Source: Chitinophaga lutea (GTDB taxonomy: Bacteria > Bacteroidota > Bacteroidia > Chitinophagales > Chitinophagaceae). From it: a stretch of DNA of 64,000 nt. A model generated the notes under the pieces. It saw only the letters and a program-made list of their open reading frames with translations, ran no database searches and was not told the DNA's origin. The translations under genes and the position numbers were made by a program. The stretch lies in NCBI RefSeq assembly GCF_003813775.1, contig NZ_RPDH01000001.1:1860001-1924000 (forward strand), in the 5' to 3' direction. The first letter of the stretch is position 1, and each line of letters starts with the position of its first letter. Shown here in pieces: positions 60,760-64,000 of this stretch.

Positions 60760-61742
60760 ACGGCCTGCGGTTTTAAAAGTTTGCCGTCCGGGTCGAGGCG
60801 GTAACCCGCCCGTTCCACCTGCACCGGGTAAATCACGAAATACCATATGATAAAGGCAGCCGAAGTAACCAGGATGGCAATGCTCAACGCGATGGGCATC
60901 GACGTGTGTCGGGTCACAAAGCTTTCGAGGAAAGCGGCTACGATGAAAAGCGGCACCAGCGCCACGGTGATTTTCAATCCCTCTTTGGCGCCGCGCTTCA
61001 ACGAATCGATGCGGGAGTGCGTGCCCGGGAAAAGAAGACTATTGCCCATGATCATGCCTGCCGCGCCGGCGATGATGATCGATGATATTTCGAGCGTGCC
61101 GTGTATCCAGATTACCAGTACCGATGCCCAGCCCAGCCCTTTCGAGAAAAAGAAATACTGGAAAGAGCCCAGCATGATACCGTTTTTCAGCATTACCCAG
61201 AGGGTGCCCGCGGAAAATGCGATTCCCATCACGAAACAGAGCATGGATACGCGGATATTGTTGTACGCCAGTTCCAGCCACATCATCCATTCGTTCTCAT
61301 TTTTATATACCCCGAAAGGGTCGCCGTTTTCGATGTTGCGCTCGGTCATGTTGACGTATTCATCGCCCATCACGCCGCGCACGAAGGTTTCGTCGTGAGC
61401 GGCGGAAAACGCGCCGATGATGCAAAACAGCAGGAAGTAACAGAACGCGAACAGGAACACCCGGTGATGTTTGCGGATGATGAGGGGCAGCTGGTAATGG
61501 AAGAAATTCCGGAACCGTCCCTTATCACCCTGGTGATCGCGGTAAATACGCTGGAATATCCCTGCGGCGAGGCCATTGATGAAATGGGTGACTTTACTGT
61601 GGCTATAAAAGGTTTTGGCGTAGGCCAGGTCGTCTAACAGGGAGGTAAAGCGTTCCGCCATCTCATCCGGGTCTTCCGTGGGTTCCTCCTGGATTTTTTT
61701 CCAGCGGGGCAGGCTCTTTTTAATAAATGACGATTCTCTCAT
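60756..61742 (-). CDS. SpoIIM-like (stage II sporulation protein M family) membrane protein
   Basis: 328 residues with about five helices in the C-terminal two thirds. The N-terminal part (MRESSFIKKSLPRWKKIQEEPTEDPDEMAERF) is cytosolic, and the core has IWIHGTLEISSIIIAGAAGMIMG, a SpoIIM/DUF95 signature. In non-sporulating Bacteroidota this family accompanies MoxR and RDD proteins. It is the first gene of the minus operon and is divergent from the RDD gene. Confidence 0.9.
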   Translation of the reverse strand: MRESSFIKKSLPRWKKIQEEPTEDPDEMAERFTSLLDDLAYAKTFYSHSKVTHFINGLAAGIFQRIYRDHQGDKGRFRNFFHYQLPLIIRKHHRVFLFAFCYFLLFCIIGAFSAAHDETFVRGVMGDEYVNMTERNIENGDPFGVYKNENEWMMWLELAYNNIRVSMLCFVMGIAFSAGTLWVMLKNGIMLGSFQYFFFSKGLGWASVLVIWIHGTLEISSIIIAGAAGMIMGNSLLFPGTHSRIDSLKRGAKEGLKITVALVPLFIVAAFLESFVTRHTSMPIALSIAILVTSAAFIIWYFVIYPVQVERAGYRLDPDGKLLKPQAV

Positions 61743-61796
61743 TCGGTAGCGGAGATAAAAAACGCAGTGGAAATATAATAAATTTTAAATTTGTTT

Positions 61797-62585
61797 ATGC
61801 CTATTATCAAAATACCCACCGTTTTTAACATAGACCTGGAGTTTGAACGGGCCGACCTGGGCCGGCGTACGCTGGCTTATTTAATCGATCTCGTGGCGCG
61901 CATCGCGATACTCTGGCTGGGGGTGTACATCATTTCCGAAAGCGGCCTGTCTTACCGCAGCCGCGAAAAGGTGATGTTTATCTGCGTGTTCCTGCCGGTG
62001 TCGTTGTATTATTTGTTTTTCGAACTGCTGATGAAAGGGCAGAGCCCCGGCAAACGCGCCATGAGCATCAAAGTGGTGAGCCTGATCGGCAATACGCCCA
62101 GCCTGAGCCAGATTTTGCTGCGCTGGATGTTCCGGCTCGTAGAGTCGCCCCTGCTCACGATGGCCTTTATGATCGCCGCCCTCAACCGCGAATCCGCCTT
62201 TGTGGCCCTCATCTGGCTGGCTGTGGGCATCCTGCCGGTGATCATCGTGTTCCGCTCGGAGTACAACCAGCGGCTGGGCGATATGGCCGCCGGCACCATC
62301 ATCGTACTGAGCAAACAACGGCATACCATACAGGACACCATTTTCCGGGAAATCGACCGGGAAGACTATGTGCCGCAGTTTTCGCAGATCCTCCGGCTGT
62401 CTGACCGCGACCTGAGCAAGATCAAAACCGTGCTCGACAATGTCAACCGCACCCGCGACACCGGCACCGCCGAGCGCATCGCGGAAAAGGTGAAAACCAT
62501 CCTGCACATCGAAACGGACCTGGATGCCGTGACTTTCCTGGAAACTTTGCTGAACGACTATAATTATCTCGTTACCCGGAAATAA
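61797..62585 (+). CDS. RDD-family membrane protein
   Basis: 262 residues from the ATG at 61797; a TTG two codons earlier is possible. The RDD core is visible: FERADLGRRTLAYLIDLVARI (R-D region), then GQSPGKRAMSIKVVS and SEYNQRLGDMAAGTIIVLSK, in three or four helices. The C-terminal 90 residues are a soluble helical extension. RDD proteins are thought to be transporters or membrane scaffolds and often stand beside SpoIIM. A TAAATTTG motif ends at 61793, leaving almost no leader, so it is either chance or a leaderless start. Confidence 0.88.
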   Translation: MPIIKIPTVFNIDLEFERADLGRRTLAYLIDLVARIAILWLGVYIISESGLSYRSREKVMFICVFLPVSLYYLFFELLMKGQSPGKRAMSIKVVSLIGNTPSLSQILLRWMFRLVESPLLTMAFMIAALNRESAFVALIWLAVGILPVIIVFRSEYNQRLGDMAAGTIIVLSKQRHTIQDTIFREIDREDYVPQFSQILRLSDRDLSKIKTVLDNVNRTRDTGTAERIAEKVKTILHIETDLDAVTFLETLLNDYNYLVTRK

Positions 62586-62643
62586 ATTTTCCCCGTTACC
62601 CAACCTTTCTTTTCCCCAAGGCTGTCTGTACCCTATAGCACCA

Positions 62644-63219
62644 TTGGACCAGCAGAACCTCCATACGCAACTACCGGCGGACAACGCCGGTCAACCCGCA
62701 CTTTTGGCCACCCTCGTGGAAGGTTGCCAGAGGGACGATCGCCTGTGCCAGGAAAAGCTGTACATGTTGTTTTTCGATAAGATGCTGGCGGTGATCCGCA
62801 GGAACTTCCCCGACAGGGACACCGCCCTGATCATTCTGAACAATGGGTTCCTGAGGGCATTCAAAAAGATTTCACAATACAGGCATACCGGGAGCTTTGA
62901 AGGCTGGCTGCGGAAGATCATATTGCATGCGGTAGCGGATTACTTTCAGGCACATAAGGCGGAACTGAGCAGGCAGCGGCAGGAGCTGTCGGAAAACACG
63001 GCGGGTGCCACCACAGCCGATCCCCTGGCGTTAAAGGATTTGGTGGCCATTTTGCAACGGCTGCCGCCCGCCACCCGGCTGGTGGTCAATTTATTTATCG
63101 TTGAGGGTTATTCACATAAAGAAATAGCGGAAATGCTCGGCATCAGCACGGGCACAAGTAAATGGCATGTGTCCGAAGGCAAACGGTTGCTGAAAGATTT
63201 ATTACAATTTCCGGCATAA
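62644..63219 (+). CDS. Sigma-70-family (ECF-like) RNA polymerase sigma factor
   Basis: 191 residues from a TTG; no ATG lies before the conserved part, so the start is uncertain. Sigma region 2 spans about 35-95 (EKLYMLFFDKMLAVIRRNF ... FEGWLRKIILHAVADYF) and region 4 about 130-187 (LPPATRLVVNLFIVEGYSHKEIAEMLGISTGTSKWHVSEGKRLL). The type is common in Chitinophagaceae and pairs with a downstream membrane protein. Here the stop overlaps the next gene's ATG (TAATG), so the partner is probably an anti-sigma-like regulator. Confidence 0.9.
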   Translation: MDQQNLHTQLPADNAGQPALLATLVEGCQRDDRLCQEKLYMLFFDKMLAVIRRNFPDRDTALIILNNGFLRAFKKISQYRHTGSFEGWLRKIILHAVADYFQAHKAELSRQRQELSENTAGATTADPLALKDLVAILQRLPPATRLVVNLFIVEGYSHKEIAEMLGISTGTSKWHVSEGKRLLKDLLQFPA

Positions 63220-64000
63220 TGGAGGAGCGTAACAAAAATATCGAACAATGGCTGCGGGAGGCCGCTGCGAAGCAGGAAGAGGAACAATCGCCCTTTTCTG
63301 AGAAGCAGGCGGGATGGGCAGCGCTGCGCCCCCGGCTCGACGGACCGGCGGCGCCGCGCTTCCCGTGGATGCGCTGGCTGGGAGGAGCCGGCGTATTGCT
63401 GCTGGGCGCCGCCGTCTGTTTTATGTTGATATTAGGGAAAAGTGATGTAACGACGGAAGCGGTGCAGATGGAGGACGTCGGAAGCGCTCAACCGGGTAAC
63501 GCGGACGGGAGTGATAACACCGCAGAGATGCGCCCCGTACATGAGGATAATGGTCCGGAAAGCGGAAGTCGCCAGGGAATACAATCCGGAAAAAAGGATG
63601 GGGAGCGTAAAACCGGTGAGGTTCAATCAGGGAATGAAGACGGGAGTGCCCGTGATAGGAACGATAACGCTGGAGAAGCGCAATCCCGGAATGAAAACGA
63701 AAGTCTCCGGGATGGGGGTAAAAGCACTACAGGAGTTCCTTCTCCGGGTATCGGGGATAGACGTAATAACACCGGTGGAACTCAGCCCCGGGATGAAAAT
63801 AATGGAAGCCGGGATGGGAACAACATCGCGGGAGATGTGCCCCGCTCTGCAGGCGGAACCAGAAACATCCGGAACAACAGCCGCCAGTCTGCAAATAAAA
63901 CGGCACACGCGACGGGAGCCATGGCTCCGTCAATATATTCATCTCATGGCGTAGGCGCCCCTGGAAGCCGGCCTGAAAACAAGCCTCATCCTGACGGGAA
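63219..64000 (+). CDS. Membrane protein coupled to the sigma factor, partial (possible anti-sigma)
   Basis: The ATG overlaps the sigma-factor stop in TAATG. The frame is open from there to the right edge (260 full codons). It begins MEERNKNIEQWLREAAAKQE, a charged cytosolic part. One hydrophobic helix follows (about 52-70: RWLGGAGVLLLGAAVCFML), then a long Asn/Asp/Gly/Ser/Arg-rich low-complexity region with loosely repeated segments such as GEVQSGNEDGS and GEAQSRNENES. Coupling to a sigma factor and the one-helix layout suggest an anti-sigma or sigma-linked envelope protein, but no zinc anti-sigma motif is visible. The C-terminus is outside the window. Confidence 0.8.
   Translation, partial: MEERNKNIEQWLREAAAKQEEEQSPFSEKQAGWAALRPRLDGPAAPRFPWMRWLGGAGVLLLGAAVCFMLILGKSDVTTEAVQMEDVGSAQPGNADGSDNTAEMRPVHEDNGPESGSRQGIQSGKKDGERKTGEVQSGNEDGSARDRNDNAGEAQSRNENESLRDGGKSTTGVPSPGIGDRRNNTGGTQPRDENNGSRDGNNIAGDVPRSAGGTRNIRNNSRQSANKTAHATGAMAPSIYSSHGVGAPGSRPENKPHPDG

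Noticed and set aside
61786..61793. TAAATTTG as the promoter of the RDD gene
   Set aside because: It ends only 3 bases before the best start codon, unlike the 17-27 bases seen for other genes here; it needs a leaderless mRNA to be true.

Overview
The window is a chromosomal segment of a Bacteroidota bacterium, most likely Chitinophagaceae (Chitinophaga-like). Supporting signs are an alternative complex III operon, many outer-membrane beta-barrels with carboxypeptidase-regulatory-like N-termini, PorP/SprF and gliding-type C-terminal domains of the type IX secretion system (T9SS), and recurring -7 promoter motifs of the Bacteroidota form TAnnTTTG placed about 17-27 bases before start codons. 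Average composition is moderately GC-rich with AT-rich gaps. No tRNA, rRNA, CRISPR array or insertion sequence was seen. All family assignments were read from the sequence by eye; no database search was possible.

Layout. 1-6301 (minus): quinol:cytochrome c oxidoreductase (ActA-ActB-ActC-ActD, the last cut by the left edge). 6.8-8.1 kb: purN and a small outer-membrane protein. 8.1-17.1 kb: a metal-homeostasis block with a TonB receptor under a DtxR/MntR-like palindrome, a COG0523 GTPase, a 77-bp tandem repeat array, a MerC-domain protein, and a divergent operon (ABC ATPase, His-rich ABC permease, DUF3299-type lipoprotein, SCO1-type protein, Fur-family regulator). Two copies of the palindrome GCAACTNTGTTGC sit in the divergent promoter region. 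17.1-24.6 kb: housekeeping and hypothetical genes (DUF6624, M3 peptidase, DUF5606, lamin-tail protein, asd, DUF2461). 24.8-33.3 kb: porin, ammonium transporter, uvrB, S1/P1 nuclease, PfkB kinase, MATE transporter. 33.7-46.1 kb: a lipoprotein, then a minus-strand surface-adhesin operon of a 2829-residue Ig-repeat protein with a T9SS sorting domain, PorP/SprF and a PorE-like OmpA protein. 46.7-50.8 kb: an 855-residue HTH/P-loop NTPase divergent from the adhesin, a transglutaminase-like membrane protein, and dps. 50.9-56.2 kb: a double OmpA protein, an SDR and a large outer-membrane receptor. 56.3-62.6 kb: the MoxR / DUF58 / DUF4350 / DUF4129 / SpoIIM operon with a divergent RDD protein. 62.6-64.0 kb: a sigma-70-family factor and a translationally coupled membrane protein cut by the right edge.

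The most interesting parts are (1) the probable zinc-responsive operon with its operator pair and a His-rich loop inside the permease, which looks like a Bacteroidota counterpart of the Zur-regulated PA4063-PA4066/Zrg clusters of Proteobacteria; (2) the STAND-like NTPase divergent from a T9SS adhesin, across a promoter region rich in TTCATT; and (3) six CxxC-bearing modules inside the adhesin that I cannot assign to a named domain.
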